A stretch of 64,000 bases of DNA from Aphrophora alni (GCA_963513935.1 OY740774.1:87252385-87316384), one strand, 5' to 3'; positions 22,092 to 34,364 are shown, counted from the stretch's first letter. The notes: a model not told the origin generated them from the sequence alone. Translations and numbers: made by a program.

Positions 22092-22133
22092 CACGACGTT
22101 TCGGGAATAAGAATCAATTCACGTTATCAAGTG
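22092..22133 (-). ncRNA. Hammerhead-type motif of the PLE
   Basis: Reading the minus strand: stem I CAC (22,131-22,133) pairs with GTG (22,092-22,094). The core is TTGATAA (22,124-22,130) and the extra base is C. Stem II is GTGAAT with ATTCCC (22,117-22,122 and 22,103-22,108), one mismatch. Then come GAAA (22,099-22,102) and C followed by GTC. The order is identical to the copy at 6,077. Core positions 3 and 8 are altered, so activity is doubtful. It sits 215 bases past the stop of the PLE frame, on the same strand. Confidence 0.5.
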
Positions 22134-22348
22134 ACTAAAAAACTAAAGAAACATGAAACTAGCAACTAGGCCTATGTAAGAAGTAAAATAAATAAGAATA
22201 CCACCAACCTTAATATCTAAGTATGCATCTCAGAGCTAAAACTGAGAAGTCAAAAAACACAATCACGGTAACACACAACTAACGTCAAATACGTGTTGTT
22301 GTATCGAAGATATAGCAACAAGTGACGTGGTCCAGAAGGCGTGACAAA

Positions 22349-22678
22349 CTATTTGGGGAGTGGCCTATTGTTAGTTGTATTAAGCTTCCTAGTCCGAGAG
22401 TGGGTTACAACCCCTTGTGGCGATTTAACAGGTAAAATTTCAGCTTGTTTTTTAGTTGTAGGGGTATTATAATCAAATTTTAGTTCTTTTTTTAATAATG
22501 GGAGCCATAATGGCCTTACTTCTATACTTGATTGGCTGATATGATTGTCCGTTAGTTTTATATACGAGGCTTCAATTATTTTACGTTTGTATAAGTTACT
22601 TTCCCGGTGTATGATTTTTGCCTCTTCCCAATTAAATTTGTGATTTTCGGACAATATATGTTCTGCTTTTTTCGACTG
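22349..22678 (-). pseudogene. Penelope-like element, C-terminal end
   Basis: The minus-strand frame, open from about 22,676 to the stop at 22,349, reads SKKAEHILSENHKFNWEEAK followed by IIHRESNLYKRKIIEASYIK. This is the conserved C-terminal part of PLE proteins after the GIY-YIG endonuclease core (AEH..., an NW pair, then KR...E...I). There is no ATG and a stop lies immediately upstream, so the reverse transcriptase and GIY-YIG parts are missing: a typical 5' truncation. The last ~50 residues are diverged. Downstream follow a hammerhead-type motif and a tail repeated at 59.5 kb. Confidence 0.8.
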
Positions 22679-22869
22679 TTAAACTGTTAAGTTTATTTAA
22701 TACGACTGTTAGTTACCACTCACTTAAACTGGTATATTTAATACTTCAGAACGTACGCTTTATTCCTAGTACGAGTACCTACCTCCATGCCAAACTTTGC
22801 AGGAACTGTTTTAAGTAGTTGTTATTTTAAACTAAAAATAAATAAAATATTCTGTACGTATATATTTTG

Positions 22870-23130
22870 AAAAGGATCTCCCAGGAGCTCACTATAGCCA
22901 CACGGACATGGCAATTCCGAGGGAGTCTAGCTGGATCTACATTTTTTTCATGTAGACTTGGGTTAGAAAACTGTCTCTTATCTTTCCTATATGGACTCTC
23001 TCAACTAACATTTGTTATCTTCAACTCTGACGCTTTTAGAGCAATTTCGAGTGCTAAGTTGGGTTGGGTTATTTATTTGATCTTCTTTTCTTCTTTTCTT
23101 GTATGGCGATGAATAACAAGAGGTTTACCC
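22870..23130 (-). repeat. Family A repeat, full length
   Basis: Reverse copy running from the palindromic end (CCAGGAGCTCACTATAG) through TAGCTGGATCTACATTTT, TGTAGACTTGGGTTAGA, ATCTTTCCTATATGG and the hairpin end GGCGATGAATAACAAGAGG. It overlaps the 81-codon frame at 22,867-23,112, which is therefore incidental. Confidence 0.8.
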
Positions 23131-23380
23131 CTTTAACAATGTTGAGAAGTTACCTTATTCTTAAATTTCATATCAGTTACATTTAGCCATAACTAGAGTG
23201 ACGAAATGTCAAATGGCCGAATTAAAATTCGCTTCGATCGTTTGATAAATAACAATCACGATAATAACAAATAATAAAAGTAAATGAAGTGATAGTCTCA
23301 TCTTGCAGAATGTGACTGTAATAACAAAGTTAGTTACGTTATAACTAAAACCATTCTCTTAGAAGTCATCATCACTGAAG
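23131..23380. other. Intergenic, nothing recognised
   Basis: No feature supported. Confidence 0.4.
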
Positions 23381-23500
23381 TAAATTCATTTTAATGAAAC
23401 CAATACATTTCCCCGAGTCACGTCATTTTGTCTGAGTATAGTTATGACGTCAATTAATGTCATGCATATATTTGTAATTAGTGTGAAATAATGAGTTCTA
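23381..23500 (+). repeat. Dispersed repeat family H, copy 1
   Basis: It matches the reverse complement of 45,553-45,660: CAATACATTTCCCCGAGTCAC, ATTTTGTCTGA, GACGTCAATTAATGTCATG. About 110 bases with moderate divergence; the element class is unknown. Confidence 0.7.
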
Positions 23501-24879
23501 TTGCAGCTTTATAATGATGAATTCTATTCCCGGTCATTATTTAAGGAAGTACTTCAGGTGCTCATGAGGAACTGGGTTTTATGTGGCTCTTGGAAGGACA
23601 GATCTAGGTGAAGAAGAGCATTGTAAAGCAATATCAAAATAACAACAAAAAATTAAGAACTTTTCAAAGCACAATGCCTAAACTTTTTATACCAACCGCA
23701 ACAAAATATATAAAATTACAATTTTTTTTTAATCTTTAACAATTTTGATGAAATGTATTCTATAAGATCCGTTTTAATCCATTTTGAATACAACAAAAAC
23801 CGTCATTGTACTCATTGAAGCACACTGAAAGACTTCAGGCATTATAAACACAAATCAAATCCAGTTAAAGATAATACAAAACAAATTGAAAACGCAACAC
23901 AATTCTATTTGCAATGACACTACAGTCACGTTCTATGATCAAATTACAAAATAAAACTTCAATGTAGTGTAAACACATAAATACAAATCAATTTGTGTAA
24001 CCCTTCGTAGTAGTGAAAATTAAACTCTTTTTTGTATTGAATTTGATAAACCATCTCCTAAATAGAAACCGTGACTACTATATTTACGAAATAAGAGGGT
24101 TGAGTGATTTATATCATCATAAACTGTCACTAACAGCTGATTAGTTGATACTAATGTTCTGTAAAAGATATGCGTTGCACCTTGGATGTTTTAATATAGT
24201 AATTAATCGTTTTTGCAACCTCAATGAGGCAAGGCTAGTCAAAATACTCTAGCTAGTGACGTGAAAATTTTTTCATAGAACAAGAAGTAAATGTAATTAA
24301 TACCACAACTACTATACTCTTGAACAAAACACACTCACAAGGAGAAATAATAAAAATTAAAATATGTTAGGATGGTTTGCTCGATTTCTTGACAATATAG
24401 TGATTATGTATATAGCGTCCAAACATCGATGTATTTAAAACCTTGAATGATATCTGTATCTTTACTCTATGGCTTGAGACACAAACTGTTAGAATCGTTA
24501 ATAATCCTACTGCTGTTTATATTTTACTCTAATTATTGATATATAATGTAAACAAGTTAAGTGAAAGTTAAATGAAGCTGCAGAAGAAATGGTTATCAAA
24601 AAATATAACTAGTATTTAAACGATAATTTATTAAATATATTTGTAAACCAATGAAACATAATTTTAAAAACTTTTTTTTTATTTAGTGAACATCAGAAAA
24701 ACAGTAAAGAAGTTTTTTTTCTGTTTGTTTTTGTCTTTATAAAACCTTCGTGCAGTAAAGTAAAGAGAAAACCGTTCAAATTTTATTTATATTTTAAAGT
24801 TTTTATAAAACTACTTGTTGTGCTTCGATGACACCATTATATACTTTAGAACGTGAAATCTATTTCTAAACAGTTTCAG
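23501..24879. other. AT-rich intergenic sequence
   Basis: No supported feature. Confidence 0.4.
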
Positions 24880-25170
24880 TGTCCGCTCTCTCGGGGCTTC
24901 GTTTATAGTGAGTACAGTTGTAGGCCTATAATAGCAGAGTCTCCCTGAGTACCTCTTACCTTAGCACTCTTAGCAGAGTCTTACTTTACCTCTTGGATTA
25001 GATTCCTATCTTTCATCTTTTTTATCAGCTCTATCTCATCAACCAACTCTTGTTCTCGTCCTACCCTGACGCTATTAGAGCATTAGAGGGCAACAAGTCT
25101 TTATTTTATACTCTGTTGTGTCCTTTATTAATGAAGCGATGATTACCGAGCGTTATTCGCTTTTAAATAA
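24880..25170 (-). repeat. Family A repeat, full length with internal duplication
   Basis: Reverse copy from CTCTCTCGGGGCTTCG through ACCAACTCTTGTTCTCG, CCTACCCTGACGCTATTAG to the hairpin end AGCGATGATTACCGAGCG. A small local duplication (CTCTTACCTTAGCACTCTTA with nearby AGCAGAGTCTYACT) enlarges its distal part. Confidence 0.75.
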
Positions 25171-26298
25171 AAAGGAGGAGCAAAATATACAAAAAAGTCA
25201 AATATCAAAAACTGACACTGGTCACGATATTTCAATGCATGTGATATTTCAGTTGTTTGAACTGTAAACGAGGACCATAACGTAAAAAACTAAAACACAT
25301 TTAAGACAACTAACGAATAAATAATCCATTCGATACCTAATTAGTACAAGAATTATCTGACGAGAAAACCAGACAGCAAATTTTAAAATAGCGGTCGTCT
25401 TAATTAGTTCTTAGTCGATAATATTGTTTCAATACGACATATATGATCAACTTGTTGTTGTCAACTTATGTATACACTGTGTGATAAAAATTACACAATT
25501 GTTGTTTTATCAAGATGAAATGTAATACTATTTTCAGTATTAAAGCATATTTCGAAACAACACCAACACATAAGAAAATGGAGAAAATCAATAAAGTTAA
25601 AATTACGTAGTTGTTTTTATACTGTTAAAAAAATTTTCTTCACAACAATGTATTAAACAAAAGCTCTTCTTCTTCACGTCAGAAAGACATGTTTTTGACT
25701 GAAAGTGAGGAAGATAAAATAAATTATACGTAAAGAAATAAAAGAAGGAAAGACAAAACTGCCGATACGTGCGTGCCCCAGTATTTAACTGAATTTGTCT
25801 TCTTGGAGGAATAGGACTTTATATTGTTGCATTTTGCTTTCTTCAAAGTTGATTACGATTGTATCTCATTATTTTCCCAGAGTTTTTTGTATAGAGCGTA
25901 GCGAACGATGTTGTCTCTACCCAAAATTTGTATCAACAGTGGTAGACATTTTCATTGTTCACACTGTGATGACTTAAGCATAATAAAATTAATTTGAAAA
26001 GGACATGCAATTTCTTTAAATAAAATTAGATCGTCCCAAATTATGGTTAAAATGGAGGGAAGGCCCATAATAAATAAACGATGGTTGACATTAATATAAA
26101 TCTAAGATTTTGGTTACAATTCATTACAATAAAATGCACAACTTTACAAATTTTACTTTTGTAGATTTCAAACGGCTATCTAATAATTACAATATTATAT
26201 TATATAATATGTTGTATGATATCTTTTTCTATAATATTTGTAATTGTTTACAAGTAGAATCTACGTATTTTAACATACAGTTCTGAAACCTCCTCTTA
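25171..26298. other. AT-rich intergenic sequence
   Basis: The frame at 25,795-25,977 lacks recognisable motifs. No other feature was seen. Confidence 0.4.
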
Positions 26299-26502
26299 AG
26301 ACAACTGCAATATGCAAATATGCTAATAATTGTGGAAATGCATTTCTAAGCTTACTTTTATTTATTGAACTCTCTGAATATTCAGGTCAAAATATCTAAT
26401 ATATTACATTACAAGAAACTATCTAAGTGTGAAGGCTAACAACAGGGCAATATATTATGTACAATATCGAGGGTAATTCAATATCCATCCGCCTTGTAAA
26501 GA
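26299..26502 (+). repeat. Dispersed repeat family C, copy 1
   Basis: It matches in reverse the copies at 50,114-50,310 and 49,052-49,215: GCAATATGCAAA, CTAAGCTTACTTTTATTTAT, CTCTGAATATTCAGGTCAAA, GGCTAACAACAGGGCAATAT and CAATATCCATCCGCCTTG. Three copies in two orientations show it is dispersed. The class is unknown. Confidence 0.75.
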
Positions 26503-26814
26503 GAAATAAGAAAATCAAATACTATGAGATAGTAAAATGTATCCATTTACCGGTACTGTAAAACTTTTTTTAAAATCATTTAGAAAAGCCTACAATTTTA
26601 AACCAATTAATGAAATCATGGTACATAAAATAGTATTTTTAACGAAAAATCTATCATCAAATACATGTTATTTGATTATTGTTCTACCAAATAAAATTAT
26701 ACACAAATGCATTATCGTTATATTTATTAAATCTTCCTTAATATTTTGACAATTTTTTTCAATCATTCCAGTTACCGTTCATTTAACATAAGCCTTTCCT
26801 TTTCTTTACCACAG

Positions 26815-26967
26815 GAGGAAAAACTAAATTGCACCTATAAGCCTTGTGTCCTTAGTGGCAATCAAACCCAACAAATTAGTGCCGCTTTGATTTATAAAAG
26901 TGACGAATTAAACCGTATGGCTACCAGCGCACTTATAAATATTTATTTATTCACAATATTAGAGTAT
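26815..26967 (+). CDS. Candidate spliced exon, unrecognised
   Basis: A strong 3' splice-site-like sequence (pyrimidine tract CCTTTCCTTTTCTTTACCACAG, 26,793-26,814) is followed by an open frame of 51 codons that begins EEKLNCTYKPCVLSGNQTQQ and continues ISAALIYKSDELNRMATSAL. The composition is normal and G+C is higher than the flanks. Weak internal donors (for example after 26,910) are possible. It has no family I can name. It may be an exon of a gene whose other exons lie outside or are unseen, or chance. Confidence 0.3.
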
Positions 26968-27317
26968 TAAGACTCTATAACTTTTTTATATTTTCAGACT
27001 AGTATTATATTTACACTGTTTTATACATAGGTGGTCCTGAATATAGGTTTTAAAATTATTAAAAGTGTTAATTCTTGTCCAATATGTTTTAATAATATTT
27101 ACGTATTTTGGTGAGCTCCGTTCCAGATGGAGATGTTCAGACAGACGGTAGTCATTCTTAAAACCATTATTTGGTACTGAAAGACAATTACGACTAATTT
27201 CCATGCAATAACAAATTATTCGTTATACTACATCTGTGTGAAAGTGAAAAGTTACTTTCAATTGTACTACCTAAACGTAAATATTATTCTCTATGAAATG
27301 TTTATATATAAAGTGAC

Positions 27318-27550
27318 AATCGCTTTTTACTGGACATCTGAATAGCCAAACACATCATGGAAGATAGAATACTGAATAACAATGGACATTATATGGGTAC
27401 TTGACTTTTATGGCGGAACCATTACTTCGCTGTATCTCCCGCCTAATATCATCATGCATCAGCAGACATTAGCTATACCCACACCTGCACACAGTAGAGT
27501 ATAATGGAATGAGTCTAATCGATATTTTATTAATATTCAGTACTGTAAAC
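27318..27550 (-). repeat. Composite repeat block E, copy 1
   Basis: It is the reverse of 46,862-47,085 with high similarity: GGACATCTGAATAGCC, GGAAGATAGAATACTG, GGGTACTTGACTTTTA, GGCGGAACCATTACTTC, CACACCTGCACA. It forms one end of a composite whose B and D blocks follow to 28,150. Confidence 0.8.
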
Positions 27551-27589
27551 TTCAATCAGAGCTATCGAAATATCTAACTAATATTTAAC

Positions 27590-27840
27590 ACTGATACGCT
27601 TGTTTCTCTCTGTTGTACTGAGGACCAAAACTACATCCTCAATATTGTGTTTATTGTCAACCTGTAATCAATCGTTTAGCGCGTATTCTCAGTGAGGACG
27701 CTTTTTCATGTCCTTCACGATAACGCGAAACTTTCCTACTATGTTTTTAAATGTTAAATATTTTTTTCATCTTAATATTAGGAGAAATTTATAATGATTT
27801 CTAAAATGTAGGATGATACTCTACATCCTACGTCGAAAAA
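27590..27840 (-). repeat. Composite repeat block B, copy
   Basis: The reverse complement of 27,600-27,720 aligns with 1,825-1,945 (GGTCCTCGCTGA-like start, TTGATTA, ACACRATRTTGAGG, TGTAGTTTT, CCTC). At 27,808-27,831 GTAGGATG and CATCCTAC form a hairpin, the same words that end the other B copies. Confidence 0.6.
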
Positions 27841-27920
27841 TCGCCATTGCGTCTACGTTAATTAAAACCAACAAATCCACCCCATCAAGCATCCATTGGT
27901 TAATAAATCTACGCTTGCAG

Positions 27921-28150
27921 TTTATAGGTAAACGATAACCTTTTAATAATTATTCGACGCTAAAATGAGGTCACTTGTAAACATCCATCACAGAATGTAA
28001 TTTATCAAGTTATGTTTGGGGAAATGATTTTTATAAATAACGTGGATTATATTTCAAAAACAAATTACAACTCATAAAATACTCAACCCGAGTAACGTGC
28101 TTGAAGAGTGATGCATTGTGAGTGATGAGGTAGCTTCCTATAATTAAAAT
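27921..28150 (-). repeat. Composite repeat block D, copy 1
   Basis: The reverse complement matches 44,283-44,520 almost throughout: TCACTCACAATGCATCA, TTTATGAGTTG, AATCATTTCCCCAAACATAA, GATGGATGTTTACAA, CGAATAATTATTAAAA. Together with blocks B and E it makes a repeat of about 830 bases in the order E-B-D. Confidence 0.8.
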
Positions 28151-28700
28151 GGAGTCATTAATAAAAATGTGTTTTCATTATTCTTTGCTCGTTTCCATTT
28201 TAGAAATACTGTTGTAGTAATTGTACAATCTAGGGCTATGAAATATCGACCGAGCATGCTTCTAGAATATATTTTAAGGAATTGATTTAGGTTGTTGATG
28301 ATATCACGGAGTTAAAGTTACCTGAAATAATTTTTTTTTTTTGCAATTAAAAATCTATAAAATGTATGAGAAAAGTTTAATCAATACACAGAGATGGTGT
28401 GTTTAACAAGATCCTTCTACTTTGTTGTATTAGATTCTTTTAAGCATCATGTCATCTCTGTCTGTCTATGATATATTTTTCACTCAGATAATTAAGAACT
28501 AGTAGTTCAAATAATTTTAATCATCGGGTAATTTTTATTTTAATGATTTAACTGCTTACAAATAAAATATATATTAGATCATTTGTCTTTGAAAATTGGA
28601 GTAAAATTAGAAGAAATTTAAACATTTTCACCACCACTTGCAATTATTTTCAAGATTATATCAAAAACTGTCGAAAAAATCCAAATTGTCATGATTGACA
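28151..28700. other. AT-rich intergenic sequence
   Basis: No supported feature. Confidence 0.4.
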
Positions 28701-28769
28701 GTGGAACTGAGCAACTTTTACCTGATCAGATAATAAGCAACATGCCAAAATGGGTTCTGACCACCAACG

Positions 28770-29346
28770 TCCGAACTGAGCAACTAGTGGCAGACCTTTG
28801 ACGGGTTTAGGTAACAAATAAATTACTACATGCAAGTAAGGTTAGGTTAGACTATCAAAGACTACTTTACTTCTTTGAAACATTGAAAGAAATGCACTTC
28901 GTGAAATGCAATCTTCCCGTTGTGCCGCTGTTATACTGAGCTATCTGGTTGTTTATAAACTGTTTTCTGGTTTTTTGTCAGTTTTCTTCGTACACCAGCG
29001 CCAACACTGTTCAGGCGTATGTACGTATCAGACTGTACTTTTTTTCAAATTGTTTAAAAAAACATAAATGTTTGGATGGGCTGTCTCAAACGATGCTTTG
29101 AATCTTGAGTGGAGAGCTTGTTATATGTCAGAAGCATTTCATAACCAACCCGCACACATCTGCCACTGATTACAAACTGACTGATTGTCAACAACTACCC
29201 TCAGGTAGCGCTTCGGGTCATGAGTCATGACTACGTGTACCAGAGGTCATTACCACGTCCTGCCGCTAACGCACCGCGCATTCCTAAGCGTCATCCTTAC
29301 TTGACCTTCCGCTTGTCTACCTGAGGGGCAAGTTGCTCAGTTCGGA
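28770..29346. mobile_element. TIR element, ~577 bp
   Basis: A perfect 16-bp inverted repeat, TCCGAACTGAGCAACT at 28,770-28,785 and its complement at 29,331-29,346. An extra direct copy of GAACTGAGCAACT lies outside at 28,704-28,716, so the element may be nested in or duplicated from a relative. The interior is richer in G+C toward the right and holds small palindromes (CTACC-CTCA-GGTAG at 29,200). A TTAGG-like run lies at 28,840. There is no coding frame, and no target duplication was clear. Confidence 0.6.
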
Positions 29347-30283
29347 TGCGCCCTCTACGATATAGTAAGGTTTTATATAATGGGAGGAGGTTTGTTTATA
29401 AGGTTATTCAAAGTACGATCACTCTAATAAGCAAATTTATTTATTTCTTATAAACGTCATTACACATCAATATTTTGTATTTCTGAATTCAAATTTTACA
29501 TCTTTACTACACAGTATTTTGTTTCAGACAAAATAAATAAATATTCTGAAAATATTGTTTCATTGTCCCATTTCGATGAAACTAAACTGTACTTTTCTAA
29601 CAAAATAATAAGAGAAATTTACAATAAATATTTCCACCCCTAGCTTCTCCCTCCTGTCACAATGTAACAAACTGTAATATGTCAGATCCTGAAAAGAAAA
29701 GTTAATCCAATTTTTACCCGATCCAGTCTACCTTCCCCTTCCCCATTTTCCTTCAAAGTTATAAATAAAAGTGTTTGGCAATGATGAATTGCGGGTAATA
29801 TCTGTAAGCTGAGATTATAAAAGTGAGTGATTTACTCTAGACGAAATGAAAAATACAAAAGTGTAAATTTAGTTCTCAGCTGATTTCCATATTAGCCATT
29901 TCTAAACCTCTTAGAAATAATAGAAATGAATAATAAAGTAAATTACATTGATTTCTTTTTCAGTTATAAGAAATGCATAGGCATGTTTGACGATATAGTA
30001 TTAATAATATGTATAGTTACTATTTGATTTTGTCGTTGAGTGAATGACAGTTGTTGTAATTTTGTTGACTATTTACGCCTATCTATACGGTTTTTCACTT
30101 TATATGAAACTATATTATAATCACTGAATAAGAAAACATAAGATTGTAAATTTCTCATGGGGATATAACATACTTAACTTACTCAGGACACAGAAAAAAA
30201 TATTTTCAACAAACCTCTCCGTCCATTGTCGTTATAGCCGTTGTCTTCGGTACTTAAGCACAACAACAGCCACAAAAGTAAAT
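29347..30283. other. AT-rich intergenic sequence
   Basis: No supported feature. Confidence 0.4.
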
Positions 30284-30490
30284 ATAGGAACATGAAAGTA
30301 TGGGGACTATAGTGTTCTTATATAAACCTGTCAGAAAAATCTAATTAAAACAATTTTAAAAAAGTTCAAATCTCGTGTGTTAATCAAATTATAATATATA
30401 AAAAATTATAGATTTCAATTCTGTACATATTGATACCAACCCTACTTCTCTACGATGACAAATAGCGAAGTTATTTCAAAAATGTAATTA
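30284..30490 (+). repeat. Dispersed repeat family F, copy 4
   Basis: Same order as 4,709-4,970: ATAGGAACATGAAA, GACTATAGTGTTCTTATAT, AAATCTAATT, CTACGATGACAAATAGCGAAG. Confidence 0.7.
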
Positions 30491-30790
30491 GGCACTCAGA
30501 CCATCCCCCACTCAGAAAATGTGATTTACATATTATTGTTTACTTGATCTACAAATACAATTTAACATTTCCGACAACGCTCAAGAAACCAACATCCTGT
30601 CATTACGTTTAGAGGACCATTTTTTATTACACTGTATGATGGGTCTGGGTGAGTACCCTAATGGCGCCCATCAACTTGTTTCCTAAGTATTTTAATTTTA
30701 ATTTTACAGTTTTGTTAAATTGTGAGTGATTTCCCTCGTCAATTTCGTTAACTTGTTTGAAAATGGGGGCCGCTTAAATCAGTGCGATAA

Positions 30791-31190
30791 ATGTTTTTAT
30801 TAAACGATCTGTGTATTATAGTTTATAGAAACATATTTACTGTTTTACAAATCCCTGTTGAATTCTCGGAAAGATGTAGCTTTGCTTTCAAGTTAACGCT
30901 AAACTGTCAACTCAGACTCCAAGTTGACAGGAACGACTCTCCCTGTCCTTATCTATCCAGAGCTGTCCCAAGGGAGATATATTTCTCTGCACTGAACTCA
31001 GAACCCACTATAGATTATACTCTGGACATTCCTGTGTGACTGCAGGGGTAATAAGGGAATGGCATTACGTTTGTAGCGTGCATTGGAGGAGAGGTTGGAA
31101 GTCTACTTAATATTCCACTGCTGGAAACATATCTGTGTGTATAACTAGAATGATTTCGTTTCATACTGACATTGTTTTTGAAAATAAAGT
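30791..31190 (+). other. Candidate terminal exon with polyA signal
   Basis: An 82-codon ATG frame (30,791-31,039) whose second half (DRNDSPCPYLSRAVPREIYF, then SALNSEPTIDYTLDIPV) has ordinary composition. Its G+C content stands out from the flanks, and AATAAA at 31,182 follows 140 bases after the stop. The first ~25 residues are hydrophobic and AT-driven. It is unrecognised; it may be a 3' exon, a transposon end, or chance. A pyrimidine-rich AG at 30,708 could act as an acceptor. Confidence 0.2.
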
Positions 31191-31200
31191 TATTTGTAAT

Positions 31201-34200
31201 TTGAATTAAATAGTGGTTTTATGGGACAGCAAACCTAGCTCCTTAGAAGTTTTAAATGAATAAATTATTCTTGTTAACCCAATGTGGCATAAGAGGTAGC
31301 ACAACAACGTTTTTAGACCAAGAAGTAACTTTACAAACACGACAGGTACACTTGAACAAAACACCAATAACCGAGGGAAATTATAAAGTTAACTACAACT
31401 CCTGATAGCCCTCGATGGTGGTGAGCTAATTCGTTGGAAGCGTAATCAATCCAACTACTGTTAACATTTTGTTACTAATATATTCACGTTATATGAAAAT
31501 TAGATCAAGTTTTGATGAAAATCACAGGAAAGGAAACCGCGTAACTGTTATGTAATTAAAGCGTTTTATTATTATTTCCAGTAGAAATGTATTGTAGGAA
31601 AGTTTTAGAAAATCATTTAAGTTTTCATTTAAAGTTTTGTTTGTACGACTCCTTATGTTTCGTTCACACCATAAACCCCCAAAATCGGTTATATAATAAG
31701 TTGTATTAATAGGGTAACCAACGAATATTCAATTCATTATTAGTTTTTGACGGACTAAAAAACATTTTCCTCAATTATTATTTTTGACGCTTTCATTTAT
31801 TCATTATACAAATTAAGACATCTTTACTAGTTTAATTAATTAATATTTTCATAACAGTTGCATTGTTTTTGCCTTGCAATTTCCTCTAAAATTTGTATAC
31901 ATGCATCAATGAATTAGAGTATAATATAAACAATAGTCTGGTTGTATTACACTTCTAATCCAGTTAAGGGAGTCTGGATTGTTCACATGTATGGGTACAA
32001 CTTAATATTTAATACCACTGTGATCCCAATGATTAGTAATTCTGAATCAGAATGCAAAAAGCAGACCAATCATAAATTATAACTTATATTCTTTCAATGG
32101 GTTTTGTTCAAGTGTACAGTAGCTCTTGGGCTATGAATCCTGTTGTGTCACGTGATTCACTTGACAGTAATCACGTTGTGTTTAGAAGGACTTAGTGAAT
32201 GTACTAAAACATCCAAGGAGCAATGTTTATTGGTCACACGTTCACTAATAGAAAGATCTAAAGGGAAAATATACAAAATTATGCATCAGACTTCCAGAAA
32301 ACTAGAATTTAAGATTTACTTTAAAAATATTTACTTTAAAAATATCATAAATGCTGTTATATCTGTCTAAAAACTCAATGTCAATGTGGTAAACTTGCAT
32401 GAAATGAAAACCACTTGCTGAAAGGAGAAGCACATAACTCTAAAATCAATGATTCCTTGCTTTCAATCAAGATAAACGGAAATTGATGGGTAGAAGAAGA
32501 TGGTGTGGGCGTGGTCCCTACTTCCTGTAAGGAATAGAACGCTTAGGGGTTGAATTTACTTATTGAATTGGGATGTTAAATGGGGGTTAGATGGAGATAT
32601 ATCCCGTGGGGAAGTTAGATTTGGAATAACGTGGAATAAGGTTGGAAAAAATTTTGTAATGGGTTAAGTCAATAGTGTGTATTGGTGGAATTTATTTTGA
32701 GGCAAATTATTTTTTTTTTGAAATTTAATTTTTGAAATTATTATTATTATAAAGCTCGTTAGGTTTAAAAAAGGAGGTGTAGGAAAAACGTCCAAACTGC
32801 AGCAGGATAAGTGCACTTTTGAACGAACTGAGATGTACCGGTCGCCAACAATTGAGTTTAAAAAACCAAACTATTAAAAAATAAATATAAATGATGAATG
32901 TCTATCATATGAACAGTACCGTACCAAACGCTCAAACAGTTTGACCGATTTTTACTAAATTATTATCTCAATACCAAATTGGAAACACAAAATTTACCTC
33001 TTCAGGTGGAGAGAAGACTGTAGAGGACCAAGCCTTCAGATCTGATGGACTATAGTGATAGGGAATAACCATTGGGTCATATCCCTTACAAGTGTAAAAG
33101 TATGAAGTGTAAATTGCTAGATGGGTACATACTCAGTTGTAATATTGAATTAATATAAAAAAAAAATTTACCTCGAATCAAAACAAAAATTTTTAATTTT
33201 CTCAAATTCGATTATGATGATTTTTTAAATCAAAAAACTTTACTATTTCATTAAATATTTCAGTTTCGAAATTATCAGCCAACAATTTTAAAAAAGCCGC
33301 GGGGTCTTTTCTATAAATTCAAATAAGATAAATTCGATACTAGCGATTTTGATAAATTGATTTATCTGGCTGATTCATTAAACATAGTAATATTAAGTGA
33401 CACTAAATGCATTTTAACACGAAATATCATTGAATAAAAACATGGTCAACTATTATACCGCTAAACTGCCCATACTTAGTGTTCACTCTCCATAAACATG
33501 GGTTTATAGACATCATAACCCATAACAATGATCTCATAAAACACAGCTTGTTTTTATGAACCTCTCAACACATCGAGGCAGATTTTACTTTTAATATAAA
33601 CCAAAATAAAGGAAGCTTTTGATAGTGGTTTGGGAAATACTTATTGGCAACTACTAGAAGTAATAATAATGCTAATGCTTTCAAGAAATCAAGTCAAAAC
33701 CAATACAATTTTTCTCACAGACATATACAGAGATATTGTTGGCACTATTGGTGTCTCTTAAACACTTGATTAAAATTTATTTTCAGCCAGATGTAAATTA
33801 TGAAATATCATTTTCTCTGGCTATTTAATTCCTGCTATTTATTTGCTTAAAACGACAAATTTCTAAATACAAAAAATTGCTTAAAATACTGTACCGTACA
33901 AACAAAACCATAAAACAAATAGCCTAAAAAAATAATATTTTGTATGTATAACTTATACTATTGCTTATAATTATAGTAGATTTTAGGTATATTTTATCTT
34001 TTCCACATATGTTGATAGTTTTATTCCTAGTCATGCTTAATTAAAGTTTTAATTTGTTCAACAATGGGAAATGTCCTCCAAAAACAGCATCAAACTTCAG
34101 ATTTTTGTAACCTAACCTAACCTTTTACTCTTAAACGAGTAGGTTTATAAAAAATTACTCATTAATAAAATGGTCTTAAACTCATCTGTAAAAATTGGTA

Positions 34201-34337
34201 TTTAAAATTGTTTCTGTAGAAAATTTTTAAATTAGCTCCCATGAGAAATCCCAGATCCAGAAAAAAAACAAGAAAGAAAACTAAGAATATCATAAATGTA
34301 GTAAGTTTATTAAACGAGTTTAGTTGTAAAAAAGAAT
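31201..34337. other. AT-rich intergenic; strand-skewed patch and TTAGG run
   Basis: The plus strand at 32,480-32,700 is G-rich and almost C-free, an unusual local strand skew. A TTAGG-type run (reverse, AACCTAACCTAACC) lies near 34,107. The frame at 32,143-32,370 is unsupported. Nothing else was identified. Confidence 0.4.
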
Positions 34338-34364
34338 GACGACCATGTCGTCGAAATGTACATA
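34338..34364 (+). ncRNA. Hammerhead-like stem II/III fragment
   Basis: GACGAC, loop CAT, GTCGTC (34,338-34,352), then GAAA and TG-TA-CA-TA. It has the same 6-bp stem, 3-base loop and GAAATGTACA as 52,913-52,937 and 42,866-42,891 (minus), but the stem has changed from GATAAC/GTTATC to GACGAC/GTCGTC with pairing kept. The CUGANGA core and stem I are lost. Confidence 0.4.

Noticed and set aside
22867..23112. 81-codon plus-strand frame
   Set aside because: It lies inside a family A repeat copy; other copies of the repeat do not keep the frame open.
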